From NCBI RefSeq assembly GCF_007827045.1, contig NZ_RPFW01000002.1, positions 992,001-1,056,000 of the forward strand: 64,000 nt of DNA. The letters are read 5' to 3'. Position 1 is the stretch's first letter; every line of letters begins with the position of its first letter. This document shows, piece after piece, positions 41,390 to 50,063 of this stretch. The notes under the pieces are model-generated. The model did not search any database, was not told the DNA's origin, and saw only the letters and a list, made by a program, of their open reading frames with translations. The position numbers and the translations under genes are program-made. The DNA comes from Trebonia kvetii. Lineage in GTDB: Bacteria > Actinomycetota > Actinomycetes > Streptosporangiales > Streptosporangiaceae.

Positions 41390-43810
41390 GTGGCTGATCT
41401 GACTCAGGATGAGGCGAGTGACCGGGCCCGGACCATCGAGGTCAAGTCGTATGACATTCTTCTCGACCTGACGGCCGAGCCGGTAGTTTCCAGGACCAAG
41501 GTCCGATTCCGGTGGCTGCGGCCGGACGCGAGCACGTTTGCCGAGCTGCGCACCCAGGGCGTGCGCGGTGTGACGCTCGATGGGGTGAGCCTGCCGCCGC
41601 CGCAAGACGGCCGGTTGTACCTGAGCCGGGCAGGCGACGCTGACCAGGCGGTCCTGGTGGCGGAGGCCGAGGCCGGGTTCTCGCTCGAGGGACACGGGCT
41701 GAGCAGGTTCACGGACCCGGCTGACGGCGCGAGTTACCTCATGGCGATGTGCTACCCGGACTGCGGACCGGAGTTGTTCTGCTGCTTTGACCAGCCGGAC
41801 CTGACCGCGACGTTCCGGTTCGCGGTACGGCTCCCCGACGGCTGGGAGTGCGTGGCGAACGGCCAGCTGGCTAGACGCGAGGGCGATGTGGTCACGTTCA
41901 TGCCGGTCAGCGGGATGCGGCCATACGACATGACGTTCTGCGCCGGGCCGTTCCCCGCAGCGGCGCGTACTCAGGCGGGCGGGACGGAAGTGACCGTCAG
42001 GCACCGCCACTCGCTGCTCGGCCAGCCGGCGGTGGCCTCCCTGCCCCGGTTCATGAGCAATGCCCGCGATGCCGTCGCTTGGTACGCGGATAACCTCGGC
42101 GTACCGTGCCCTTACCCCGCGTACGACATCGTGTTCATGCCGGACCTGGCCGCCATGGCGCTTTCGGTCCCCGGCCTGATGGTGGTGAACGAGAGGCTGC
42201 TCGGGCGGTCGGCCGCCGGTGACCAGTTCGGCGCGATGATCTGCGCGCATGAGGTGGCACACCTGTGGTTCGGCTGCCTGGTCGGGCCGCGGTGGTGGGA
42301 CGACGTGTGGCTGGACGAAGCGATCGCCACCTACCTGTCGTACGCCGCGCTCGCCGCGATCTCCGGGGTCAGCGAATCGGCGTCGTGGACCGGATTCGCT
42401 TACACAGACAAGCCGAGGGCCTACGAGGCGGACGGCCTGCCGAGCCGGCAGCCGGTGTGGTCTGCGGTCAGCACGGCCACGCAGGGCCGGGACAAGCCGT
42501 ACGGCATCCTGTACGTGAAGGGCGCTAGCGTCATCCGCTCCCTCGCCGCGCTGATCGGCGATGACGCGCTGCGGCTGGGACTGAACGACTACCTGAGCAG
42601 GTTCGCATTCGGCAGCGCGACGCTGGATGACCTGGTCGGCTGCTGGTCCCGGGCCAGCGGGCAGGACCTGGCAGGCTGGGCGGATCAGTGGCTGCGCACC
42701 GAGGGCGCGACCACGATCCTCCTCGACGGCGATGACGCCGTGGTCCAGGACGTGCCGCGCCGTCAGCGAATCGGCATCGGACTTTACGACCTGGACCGCG
42801 ACGGCAGGCTGCGCCGACGCAGCCTGATGCATGCCGAACTCGACGCGGAGCGGACCGTGGTGGGCGGGCTGACTTCCGCGGACGCGATCGTCCTCAACGA
42901 CCAGGACCTCTCCTACACGCGGACCGGGTTCGACGCAGGATCCCTGCGGGTGCTCACTGCGGCCGCCTGCCAGGTGGGCGACCCGCTCAGCGAGGCGGTG
43001 TGCTGGAACGGGTTCTGGCTGCTCGTCACCGGCGGCGAGCTGCCGGCCCTGCAGTTCACTGACATGGCATGCAGGCGTCTGCAGGCCGGCGGTCTGCCCG
43101 AGTCAGGCGTCGAGACGCTGCTCAGCCGCGCCGTCGAGGCCGCCGACGCGTGGGCTCCGCCCGGCCAGCGAGCCGGCCTGCGTGAACAGATCGCGAACGC
43201 GACACGGACCGCGGCCGGGGACGCGCGCAAGCTCGCGATCGGCTTCGCCGCCGCCGCGCAGTCTGACGATCAGCTCGCCTTGCTCGGCGCATGGCTCGCC
43301 GGAAAGGACCTGCCGGACGGAGTCGGCATCGATGCCGAGTTGCGGGCGCGGATCTTGTTCACGCTCGCGGCACGCGGGCTGGCGCGCGAGGAGGACATCG
43401 ACGCGCTGCCGCGACTCGACCCGGTCACCGGCGAGGTGAACCGCGCGACCTGCCTGGCCATGCGGCCGGAACTGACGGCGAAGGAGGCCGCCTGGGCCGT
43501 GTCACTCTCCCGTAGCGAGCCGGCCAGGATCGCACAGGCGTCCGCCGCCGGCATCTGGGTGCCCGGGCAGGAGGAGCTGATGGCCGGCTACCGCGACCGG
43601 TACTTCACCGAGGCCCTCACCGCGCTCGTCGGCAGGAAGCCGTGGCCGAAGGCGCGGCTGAGCCGACTGGTGTTCCCGGTAACGCTCGTTTCCGAGGCAA
43701 CCATCGAAGCGGCTGATGCCGCCGTGCTGGCGGATAACGTCCTGCGGCTCGCCGTCGCCGAACAGGCCACGATCATGCGCCGCCGCCTTGCCGCCCGCCG
43801 GCAGCGTTAG
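41390..43810 (+). CDS. M1-family metallopeptidase-like protein, GAMEN motif lost
   Basis: 806 aa from GTG 41390. The zinc site is perfect: H287-E-V-A-H291 in AHEVAHLWFGCLVGPRWW and third ligand Glu310 in DVWLDEAIATY, with the canonical 18-residue spacing. The C terminus is the ERAP1_C-like helical domain. The substrate-binding GAMEN motif, which should be near residue 254, reads AAMALSVPGLM, so the Glu that anchors the peptide N terminus is missing. The catalytic loop otherwise looks like aminopeptidase N. It may have changed exopeptidase specificity or be an altered enzyme. Follows uppP after 54 bp. Confidence 0.85.
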   Translation: MADLTQDEASDRARTIEVKSYDILLDLTAEPVVSRTKVRFRWLRPDASTFAELRTQGVRGVTLDGVSLPPPQDGRLYLSRAGDADQAVLVAEAEAGFSLEGHGLSRFTDPADGASYLMAMCYPDCGPELFCCFDQPDLTATFRFAVRLPDGWECVANGQLARREGDVVTFMPVSGMRPYDMTFCAGPFPAAARTQAGGTEVTVRHRHSLLGQPAVASLPRFMSNARDAVAWYADNLGVPCPYPAYDIVFMPDLAAMALSVPGLMVVNERLLGRSAAGDQFGAMICAHEVAHLWFGCLVGPRWWDDVWLDEAIATYLSYAALAAISGVSESASWTGFAYTDKPRAYEADGLPSRQPVWSAVSTATQGRDKPYGILYVKGASVIRSLAALIGDDALRLGLNDYLSRFAFGSATLDDLVGCWSRASGQDLAGWADQWLRTEGATTILLDGDDAVVQDVPRRQRIGIGLYDLDRDGRLRRRSLMHAELDAERTVVGGLTSADAIVLNDQDLSYTRTGFDAGSLRVLTAAACQVGDPLSEAVCWNGFWLLVTGGELPALQFTDMACRRLQAGGLPESGVETLLSRAVEAADAWAPPGQRAGLREQIANATRTAAGDARKLAIGFAAAAQSDDQLALLGAWLAGKDLPDGVGIDAELRARILFTLAARGLAREEDIDALPRLDPVTGEVNRATCLAMRPELTAKEAAWAVSLSRSEPARIAQASAAGIWVPGQEELMAGYRDRYFTEALTALVGRKPWPKARLSRLVFPVTLVSEATIEAADAAVLADNVLRLAVAEQATIMRRRLAARRQR

Positions 43811-43846
43811 ACGGCGGTACCGCTGCCAGGATGGGATGCTTGCCCG

Positions 43847-44578
43847 GTGACATTCATCTCCGCGTCTACCGCCAGGCCCGTGCAGGCCGTGTTGTTCGAC
43901 GTGTTCGGCACGGTGGTCGACTGGCGGACGGGGGTCGCGGCGGCGGTTCGCCGTTTCGCCGGCGAGCATGGCCTCGAACTCGACGCCGGGGCGTTCGCCG
44001 ACGCCTGGCGGTCACGGTACGTGCCAGCGATGCGCCGGGTCAGCACCGGAGAGCGGCCCTTCGCGCCGCTGGACGTGCTGCACCGCGAGAACCTCGATGG
44101 CGTGCTTGCGGACCTGGGGCTCGGTCCGGGCGATTTCGGCCCGGCGGCGCTTGATGATCTCAACCGCGCCTGGCACTTCCTGCCACCGTGGCCCGACAGC
44201 GCGGCGGGCATCACCGCACTGAAGCGGAATTACATCGTGGGACCGCTGTCGAACGGGAACACGTCCCTGCTGCTCGACATGGCGAAGGCGGGCGGGCTGC
44301 CCTGGGACGTGATCCTTGGCTCGGACGTGTCGATGGCGTACAAGCCGGCCATGGAGGCATACCTGCGGCCGGCCGCCATGCTCGGCCTCGAGCCGGGAGA
44401 AATCATGCTGGCCGCGGCGCACGAGGCCGACCTCGCGGCCGCCCGCGAGGCGGGCCTGGCGGCGGCGTTCATCTCCAGGCCGCTGGAGCGAGGGCCGGGG
44501 ATTCCCGGGGCCGGCGTCGCCACCGGATCATGGGACCTGTCCGTGTCGTCCATCACCGAACTCGCCGACTTGATGTGA
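43847..44578 (+). CDS. HAD-superfamily haloacid dehalogenase type II-like protein
   Basis: 243 aa from GTG 43847. HAD motif I is VLFDVFGTVVDWRTGV (nucleophile Asp; the second Asp of DxD is replaced by Phe as in L-2-haloacid dehalogenases), motif II is GPLSNGNTSLL, motif III Lys is in MAYKPAMEAYLR and motif IV is MLAAAHEADLAAAREAGL. These fit the haloacid dehalogenase type II group, though many members act on other substrates or phosphates. It is 36 bp behind the M1 peptidase gene. Confidence 0.85.
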   Translation: MTFISASTARPVQAVLFDVFGTVVDWRTGVAAAVRRFAGEHGLELDAGAFADAWRSRYVPAMRRVSTGERPFAPLDVLHRENLDGVLADLGLGPGDFGPAALDDLNRAWHFLPPWPDSAAGITALKRNYIVGPLSNGNTSLLLDMAKAGGLPWDVILGSDVSMAYKPAMEAYLRPAAMLGLEPGEIMLAAAHEADLAAAREAGLAAAFISRPLERGPGIPGAGVATGSWDLSVSSITELADLM

Positions 44579-44613
44579 TCGGGCCGCGCCGCAGCCTCAG
44601 GTCCGCTGGGCGG

Positions 44614-45732
44614 TTACGGGACTGCGGCGTCGCCGACGGTGGTCAGTGTCCGCTTCCTTACCTCCGCGACGACGGCCCGGTGGGGGCTGCGGGCACCGGG
44701 CTTGCCTGGCGCCTCGGCGACGGCGGATGCGACCAGGTCGGTGTAGGCATCTTGGCGGAGCCTGCTCAGCAGCCCCTGCGCGGTGGTCTTTAGTCCGGCC
44801 TGAATACTGGCGGCTGACAGGCCGACCACTCCGACAACACCGAAGATCGCCTTGAGGACCGCGTTGGCCGAACCGCTGAGGATCAAGGTGATGAGTGCGA
44901 TCACCAGGCCGATGCTGATCGCCGCGGTGACGATCTGAATCCACAGGGCCCGCGCGGCGTGAAAGGCCGCCCGCCAGTCCTTAAGGAGCGCGTAGGGCGG
45001 GATAAGCGTTGAGGGATCCTGACCGAGGATCAGCAGTTCATACCAGCGGCGCAGCTGCCGGTAGAGATGGTCCTGGGCGCCCTTCCGCCACTCCTGGTCA
45101 CTGGCAACCGACTGCCACAGGCGGAGTGTGCCGGCCACGGCGGGAGCGCAGTACGGGTTGAAGTATCCGCTCAGGCGGCCAGCCAGCCTCGCCAGTTCTT
45201 GGCACCGCTGCTCCCCGAGCAGGAATGCCCAGCACTGCGGCATCAGCGGAGCGCAGGCCGCGTCCGGGTCCAGGGCCCAGTACGCCTCGGCGAGCCCGCG
45301 CCCGAGCTGGTAGGCGGCGGCACGCATATCGGACTGGGCCGCCAGAGTGTCCTGGGCGTGCGCATCCAGCTGGTAGATGGCGGCAGAAAGGGCATCCCAC
45401 GCCGCCACGGCCGCCGGGGTCTCCGGTTCGGCCGCCGCAAGGACACGCGCCATTCGCTCGATGACGGCCGTCCTGCTCTGCTGCTGGCCATTGACCAAGA
45501 CCGTATCCACCTGCAGATCGCCGGCCAGCTTGCACAAGACTGCCTGGGCTTCCGCCCGCTGCTCAGCGGCCGAGCGCTCGATGCGCAGCGGCAGGAAATG
45601 ACTGCCGCGGCGGGAAAACTCATTTCCTGGGGGCTGCGGTCCCGCGGGCCGGTTCCGGCCGCGGACCTCAGCTAGATACCAGCCCAGGCGCAAAGCGCAG
45701 ACTACTTCGAGCGCATCGGCAGGCGCCGGCAT
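44614..45732 (-). CDS. hypothetical protein with two C-terminal membrane helices
   Basis: 372 aa; not recognised. The N-terminal 240 residues are mainly helical (LEVVCALRLGWYLAEVRGRN, AVIERMARVLAAAEPETPAA, EEWRKGAQD-like segments), followed by two hydrophobic helices near 252-275 (IQIVTAAISIGLVIALITLI) and 282-300 (AIFGVVGVVGLSAASIQAGL), then a cytoplasmic basic tail. Ends convergent to the HAD gene. The layout suggests a membrane-bound effector or scaffold, but no motif supports an enzymatic role. Confidence 0.65.
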   Translation of the reverse strand: MPAPADALEVVCALRLGWYLAEVRGRNRPAGPQPPGNEFSRRGSHFLPLRIERSAAEQRAEAQAVLCKLAGDLQVDTVLVNGQQQSRTAVIERMARVLAAAEPETPAAVAAWDALSAAIYQLDAHAQDTLAAQSDMRAAAYQLGRGLAEAYWALDPDAACAPLMPQCWAFLLGEQRCQELARLAGRLSGYFNPYCAPAVAGTLRLWQSVASDQEWRKGAQDHLYRQLRRWYELLILGQDPSTLIPPYALLKDWRAAFHAARALWIQIVTAAISIGLVIALITLILSGSANAVLKAIFGVVGVVGLSAASIQAGLKTTAQGLLSRLRQDAYTDLVASAVAEAPGKPGARSPHRAVVAEVRKRTLTTVGDAAVP

Positions 45733-45821
45733 GTTCCCTCCCCCTTACGGCGGGTGAGCCACCGCAGGAGAGCAGGATAATCACGCGTTTGCGCCTGGAC
45801 AAGACGAAATGCGGACCTGTT

Positions 45822-45844
45822 AACGGCGGCTGGAAACCGCCGTT
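45822..45844 (-). terminator. hairpin terminator of the CBS gene
   Basis: aacggcgg-ctggaaa-ccgccgtt has a perfect 8-bp stem and lies 34 bp beyond the stop of the minus-strand CBS gene, before the next minus-strand gene. A U-tract is lacking, as is common in actinomycetes. Confidence 0.6.
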
Positions 45845-45878
45845 TCCCAGCAGAATTACACCTCCGCTCATCCGCGTC

Positions 45879-46295
45879 TTAGGTGGCGGAGTGCCGGGTG
45901 ATCCGGGAGGCGGCCAAGTCACGGAGGCTGACGACGCCGCGCACTTCACGTGCTTCGAGCACGGGGAGGTGCCGGAAGCCATTGAGCAGCATGATCTGCA
46001 GGGCGTCCTCGACCGTGGTATCCGGTGAGGCCTGCTCCGGGTCCTTGGTCATCCAGGCGGACACGGGGGAATTCGTCAGGTCGGTGCCGGATGCCGCGGC
46101 CCGCAGCACGTCACGCTCGGTGAGAATGCCGGCCAGGAGGCGTCCCTGCATGATGAGCGCCGATCCGGTCCTCTGGCTGACCATGGCGGCGGCGGCGTCC
46201 GCGACGGGGTCGTCGGGACTGGTCGTGACCACGCGGGTGGTCATCACATCGCCGACGGTCGTAGCCCTGCCGGGGCGGCTGGAAGGGTCAGCCAC
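45879..46295 (-). CDS. CBS-pair protein
   Basis: 138 aa, essentially two CBS motifs: GDVMTTRVVTTSPDDPVADA with SALIMQGRLLAGILTERDVL, then VSAWMTKDPEQASPDTTVED with GFRHLPVLEAREVRGVVSLR. Stand-alone CBS pairs bind adenosyl ligands such as AMP or NAD and often belong to the dormancy/stress group in actinobacteria. Its start overlaps the stop of the small upstream gene by 8 bp. Confidence 0.9.
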   Translation of the reverse strand: MADPSSRPGRATTVGDVMTTRVVTTSPDDPVADAAAAMVSQRTGSALIMQGRLLAGILTERDVLRAAASGTDLTNSPVSAWMTKDPEQASPDTTVEDALQIMLLNGFRHLPVLEAREVRGVVSLRDLAASRITRHSAT

Positions 46296-46530
46296 TTTCG
46301 CCGACCTCGTCTAGTTCCGGGTCGATGTGCGGAGAGGACGGGCCGGACAGCTCCTCGGACAGCAGGCGCCACAGCGACCCGGCCCAGGCGGACATCTGCG
46401 GCCATTGCATCCAGAACAGCTGCAGGGTTGTCTCGTCGAGTTCGGCATGCGCTTGCTCGGGAGAGACCGCGTCGGTGAAGTCCTCGAACTGGTGAATGAG
46501 TTCGAGGAAGCTGTCTGCGTTAGCTTCCAT
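46288..46530 (-). CDS. small acidic hypothetical protein
   Basis: 80 aa from ATG 46528-46530 (MEANADSFLELIHQFEDFTD), preceded by GAAGGTAG. Acidic and rich in Trp/Gln (LFWMQWPQMSAWAGSLWRLL), ending PELDEVGESG. Not recognised. Overlap with the CBS gene suggests joint action. Confidence 0.65.
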   Translation of the reverse strand: MEANADSFLELIHQFEDFTDAVSPEQAHAELDETTLQLFWMQWPQMSAWAGSLWRLLSEELSGPSSPHIDPELDEVGESG

Positions 46531-46754
46531 CTGACTACCTTCGGCTGGCGGCGGGCGGGCGGGCTGGGCAGTGCCGTAAAACGACTGTTTGCGCCGAGTG
46601 CGAGGGTGTATACCCGCAAGGAGCACGGCCGAAAAGCGGACAAGCCAAGCGATGTGACCTGTCTCACGACTAGGGCGCTATTGTCGGTGTGTGGCGCAGA
46701 GACCATTCTGGAACGGGAGCTCCTCCGTGCTGACCAGCTAGCAGGCAGGCGACG

Positions 46755-47435
46755 ATGAGGCAGGACGGAAGGCCGCTGCTGAGGGACCTGAGGCAAAGCC
46801 GGGCCTGGCCAGTGCTTGCCACGTGCCTGGTCGCCATCGCCACGCTCGGCCTGCTGCTCAGGGGGCAGGCGCGACCGGACGGGTTTGATTCCGTCGTCGA
46901 CACCACGATGGTCGCGTCCCTCGGCGGTCACCGGGGCATCCTGGCCTGGTTCGCGCAGCCTGGGTCGACCATCCCGCTCATCGCGGTCAGCGCCGCCATT
47001 GCCGCCGGTTGCCTCATCGCCAGGCGGCCCAATGGCGCGGTGCTGGCGGTGACCGCCGTTCCGGTGACCGCGTTTCTCAATGACACGGTGCTCAAGCACC
47101 TTGTCGGCCGGACGCATCTGGGTCAGCTGTCCTTCCCCAGCGGGCATACGGCGTCCGCCATGACCCTGGCCACGGTGCTCGGCGTGCTGCTTCATGACCC
47201 GGCACGGCGGACCGCGACCCGGGTGGTACGCACCGCGTTCGTGGTCGTCGCCTGCGCGGTCACGGCCCTCGTGGCGGTCGGAGTCATCGGCCTGCGCTGG
47301 CACTATTTCACCGACACGGTGGGCGGGGTCGCCCTCGGCACGGGAACTGTCCTGGCCCTTGCCCTGCTCATCGACCTTGTCCCGGCTGCGCTGCGGCGGT
47401 TTTCCAGCTGGCGGGCCATGCACGGCGCGTCTTAG
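46755..47435 (+). CDS. PAP2-family membrane phosphatase
   Basis: 226 aa from ATG 46755, after an aggcaggcgacg leader. Six hydrophobic helices are visible. The acid phosphatase motifs are KHLVGRTHLGQLSFPSGHTA, joining C1 and C2, and GLRWHYFTDTVGGVALG as C3, with catalytic His and Asp. Motif C1 has RT in place of the usual RP. It would dephosphorylate lipid phosphates or pyrophosphates at the outer membrane face; it overlaps the convergent nitrilase gene by 4 bp. Confidence 0.88.
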   Translation: MRQDGRPLLRDLRQSRAWPVLATCLVAIATLGLLLRGQARPDGFDSVVDTTMVASLGGHRGILAWFAQPGSTIPLIAVSAAIAAGCLIARRPNGAVLAVTAVPVTAFLNDTVLKHLVGRTHLGQLSFPSGHTASAMTLATVLGVLLHDPARRTATRVVRTAFVVVACAVTALVAVGVIGLRWHYFTDTVGGVALGTGTVLALALLIDLVPAALRRFSSWRAMHGAS

Positions 47436-48502
47436 CTCTTGTCGGGGCGGCGCCAGACGTCGCGTTCGTGCATGAGCTCGATCTGCCGCTCGGTGACCTC
47501 GCGCCGGTACTCCTGGTGATCGTAGGGGGCGCGTTCGAGATACAGGTTCTTGGGATAGACGGGCTGCTCGTAGATGAGCTGGTACTGCTCGGTCGTGAGG
47601 TCCTTGATCCAGTTGTCCCATTGCGCCGTGGCCCGGAAGTGGCGTAGCGCCGTGATGTCGACGGTGCCGGCCACCCAGGAGGATCCCGCGCTGTAGTTGT
47701 GCCGGCCGACGATCTGGCCGCGATAGTCGATCACGGCAGAGCCCCCACCGAAGGTGTCGATGGGTATGTCGGATTCGGCGTGCAGGTAGTACGTGCCGAC
47801 GTTGCAGGCGATCAGGTAGAAGTTGTTGTCGAGGGCGCGGGCGCGGTTCTGCACCTCGAACAGGCCGTTGCCCACGTGCGGGTGCGGGTACGGGCCCCGG
47901 TAGACGACCTCGGCGCCGTTCATGGCGAGGCCGCGGGCGTTCTCCGGGTAGGAGCCCTCGTTGGCCATCAGGAACCCGAGGCGGCCGATCTCGGTGTCGG
48001 CCACGGGGTAGAACGCGTCGAGGTTGCGGCCGTACAGCTCGATCCATTTGTCCCAGACATTGTGCGGGGTTACCGAGTGCTCCACCGGCAGCAGCGGCAC
48101 CACCTTGTGGTGGCGCAGGATGACCTCGCCCGCTGGCGACAGGATGAAGCCGACGTTGAAGAATCGCCCGGGGAACTCCGGATGGCGCGCCTTGGCCTGG
48201 GCCATCAGGTACGCGTTCCACTGCCGTGCCAGCGCGCCGAGTGCGTCGGTCTCTGGCCCGGGGATGTCGATGGCGCACTCGCGGGCGAACTCCTCGTGGT
48301 TGAGGTCAAGGACCTCGTCGTTGAACCCCTGCAGTGCGCCTTCGGGTATAGCGATGAGCCTGACCGGCAGGTCCAGGCTGGACAGCCACGACGCGGCCTT
48401 GATCAGGTGTGACAGGTGCTCGATGTTCCTGCTGATCTCTTCGCGGCGCCGGATGCCCCGCATCGTGGGCACCAGGCCCAGCGCCTGATACGGCTCGATC
48501 AC
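47432..48502 (-). CDS. nitrilase-superfamily protein lacking the catalytic Cys
   Basis: 356 aa. The C-N hydrolase fold is clear, with Glu54 in LIAIPEGALQGF and Lys133 in ILRHHKVVPLLPVE. The third member of the Glu-Lys-Cys triad should sit in the ICYDxxFPE-like turn, but here it is GFLMANEGSYPENARGLAMN, with Ala180 in the Cys position. The following NGAEVVYRGPYPHPH and NRARALDNNFYLIACNVG are well kept. It could be an inactive binding protein or use another residue. The last 21 codons recur at 53568-53630. Confidence 0.82.
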   Translation of the reverse strand: MIEPYQALGLVPTMRGIRRREEISRNIEHLSHLIKAASWLSSLDLPVRLIAIPEGALQGFNDEVLDLNHEEFARECAIDIPGPETDALGALARQWNAYLMAQAKARHPEFPGRFFNVGFILSPAGEVILRHHKVVPLLPVEHSVTPHNVWDKWIELYGRNLDAFYPVADTEIGRLGFLMANEGSYPENARGLAMNGAEVVYRGPYPHPHVGNGLFEVQNRARALDNNFYLIACNVGTYYLHAESDIPIDTFGGGSAVIDYRGQIVGRHNYSAGSSWVAGTVDITALRHFRATAQWDNWIKDLTTEQYQLIYEQPVYPKNLYLERAPYDHQEYRREVTERQIELMHERDVWRRPDKS

Positions 48503-48609
48503 GGCTCACTCCCCTTCGGCCTGACGGTAACTGTGCCGCCGTTAGCGTGAGGGTCTCGCGGACCGTGGGCTGCCGCAAGAGGACGGCGGTCCGCGTGGAG
48601 AATGTCGTC

Positions 48610-49233
48610 ATGGGAAACGATGAGCTTGCGCTGACGCGCCGGAGTCTGCACGGGGTGGCCGAACTGGTCCTCGCGGGCCCGCAGTACCGAGCCACGGGCA
48701 GGCTGCGGCTTGGCGTCGTCCCCGGCGGCTTCGCGACCACGCTGATGCCCAGGCTGCGGGTTGACGGCTCCGGTGTCTCGGACTCCGAAGGGGCGACGGC
48801 CGCCATTCACGGCCGCACCCCGCGTGAACTCGGAGCGGAGCTGGGAGTGGCGGCGGGCAGGCCGGAGGGCGCCTACGAGGGCGGCTCCGGGGTCGAGCCC
48901 GATGAGACGCTGGCCGTTGACCCTGGCCAGGCCGGCCTCATCCTGGAGGCACTGGCGCTCGGCCACGACGCGCTTGTGGCCTTCGCCGCGGGCGAGTCAC
49001 CGGTGCTGTGGCCGGAGCACTTCGATGTGGCGATCCGGGTGCATGAGATGAACTTCGGCGTGTCGCCGGGCGACGGCTTCATCGAGGAGCCCTATGCGTA
49101 CGTGGGCGTGGCGTCCCCGCCCGCGGGCGAGTTCTGGAACGCCCCGTTTGGCGCCGCCGTGCCGCTGCGGGACCTGCCCGACGCGCTTGCCGTCGCCGGG
49201 TTCTTCACCGAGGGCCGCGAGCGGGCCGGGTAA
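48610..49233 (+). CDS. conserved hypothetical protein
   Basis: 207 aa from ATG 48610 (MGNDELALTRRSLHGVAELV). No signal peptide or membrane segment. Repeated beta strands (RATGRLRLGVVPGGFATTLM, PRLRVDGSGVSDSEGATAA) and an acidic C-terminal half with FDVAIRVHEMNFGVSPGDGF and GEFWNAPFGAAVPLRDLPDA. I do not recognise the family. Codon bias is strong. It is divergent from the nitrilase-like gene. Confidence 0.65.
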   Translation: MGNDELALTRRSLHGVAELVLAGPQYRATGRLRLGVVPGGFATTLMPRLRVDGSGVSDSEGATAAIHGRTPRELGAELGVAAGRPEGAYEGGSGVEPDETLAVDPGQAGLILEALALGHDALVAFAAGESPVLWPEHFDVAIRVHEMNFGVSPGDGFIEEPYAYVGVASPPAGEFWNAPFGAAVPLRDLPDALAVAGFFTEGRERAG

Positions 49234-49242
49234 GTTCGATCG

Positions 49243-49697
49243 TTAGCCGGTCCGGCTGAGGTCCATGTACCAGTTCGTCTCCCAGGTCTTCCCGTCATCC
49301 GGCGACAGCGCCTGCTCCCACTGGCACTTGTCCGGGCCAAGCACGGCCCACCGGTACCGGACGACCACGGGAATGCCGTTGTGCGTGTCTGGTCCGAGAA
49401 AGTCCCCGGTCGTGCCGGCGAACCGCCCGGTCACCGGGGCTCGATCGTGGCTCCTGTGGCGCTGGTTATCCAGTACAGCGACCATGAACCCGATTCGGGA
49501 TCGTGGAGTCGCAGCGTGATGGCGTGATAGCCGCGCAGCTCGCCCTCGTCCATGTTGCCGGCGCCGCCGAGGATGGGCCAGCAGCGCGTGCTGGATTCGA
49601 AGGTGTCCCACTCGTCGCACCCGGTGAGCCGTTCCCGCAGGCGGCGGTGCGAGATCTGCCAGCTGCCGTGCAGGAAGTCGAAGTCGTGCGCGCTCAT
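49243..49697 (-). pseudogene. frameshifted conserved hypothetical gene
   Basis: The N-terminal half starts at ATG 49695-49697 (MSAHDFDFLHGSWQISHRRL) and goes out of frame near 49440 after SWSLYWITSATGATIEPR. The continuation PVTGRFAGTTGDFLGPDTHN through DGKTWETNWYMDLSRTG is in another frame to the stop at 49243. Together they form one domain of the DUF1579-like calycin type. A single 1-nt change near TACTGGATAACC restores a continuous reading. It may be a true pseudogene or a base-calling error. The start overlaps the upstream gene by 4 bp. Confidence 0.7.
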
Positions 49698-50008
49698 CCC
49701 ATCCTCCCCGTGGTGCCCTCGGGCATTGTGTCGCCCAGGTAGCCGGCGAGGTCGGCCACATCGGGCATCAGCATGTGCCGCACCCAGGCGTCACGCTCGT
49801 GCTGGATTGGCGGCAGTTCCCAGACGCACCCGATCCACGGCCGGTCCAGCGGCATGAAGTGCGTCGGGTCTTCGTCGGTGCACCCGAGCGCCGCCTCGGC
49901 GGCGGCCGCACCGCGCATGTGCAGCACGTTGTCCCAGACCCAGTTGTAGTGACGGCCGCCCGCCTCGATCGGCGGCGGGCTCGACAGCAGCTTCTCCTTG
50001 AATGCCAT
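49694..50008 (-). CDS. small hypothetical protein
   Basis: 104 aa (MAFKEKLLSSPPPIEAGGRH) with YNWVWDNVLHMRGAAAAEAA and WIGCVWELPPIQHERDAW. Unknown family. The overlap (ATGA) with the frameshifted gene and divergent position to the YafY-type regulator gene suggest that the two were regulated by it. Confidence 0.6.
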   Translation of the reverse strand: MAFKEKLLSSPPPIEAGGRHYNWVWDNVLHMRGAAAAEAALGCTDEDPTHFMPLDRPWIGCVWELPPIQHERDAWVRHMLMPDVADLAGYLGDTMPEGTTGRMG

Positions 50009-50032
50009 GTCTGGCAGCGTAGATCCGCTTCA

Positions 50033-50051
50033 CTGACACGTTCTGTCAGTA
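50033..50051. promoter_or_regulatory. probable YafY/WYL regulator operator
   Basis: actgaca-cgttc-tgtcagt, with perfect 7-bp arms and 5-bp spacer, lies between the divergent genes at 50008 and 50064. TGACA-N5/6-TGTCA is the usual form of sites beside YafY-type regulator genes. Confidence 0.7.
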
Positions 50052-50063
50052 GATGATGGAGAC

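Noticed and set aside
40355..42832. 825-aa minus-strand frame over uppP and the M1 peptidase gene
   Set aside because: UppP and HEXXH motifs lie on the plus strand; the antisense product has no recognisable domain.
46531..46754. ggtgtatacc-like near palindrome in the gap before the PAP2 gene
   Set aside because: The symmetry breaks at the fifth base pair; no better than chance.
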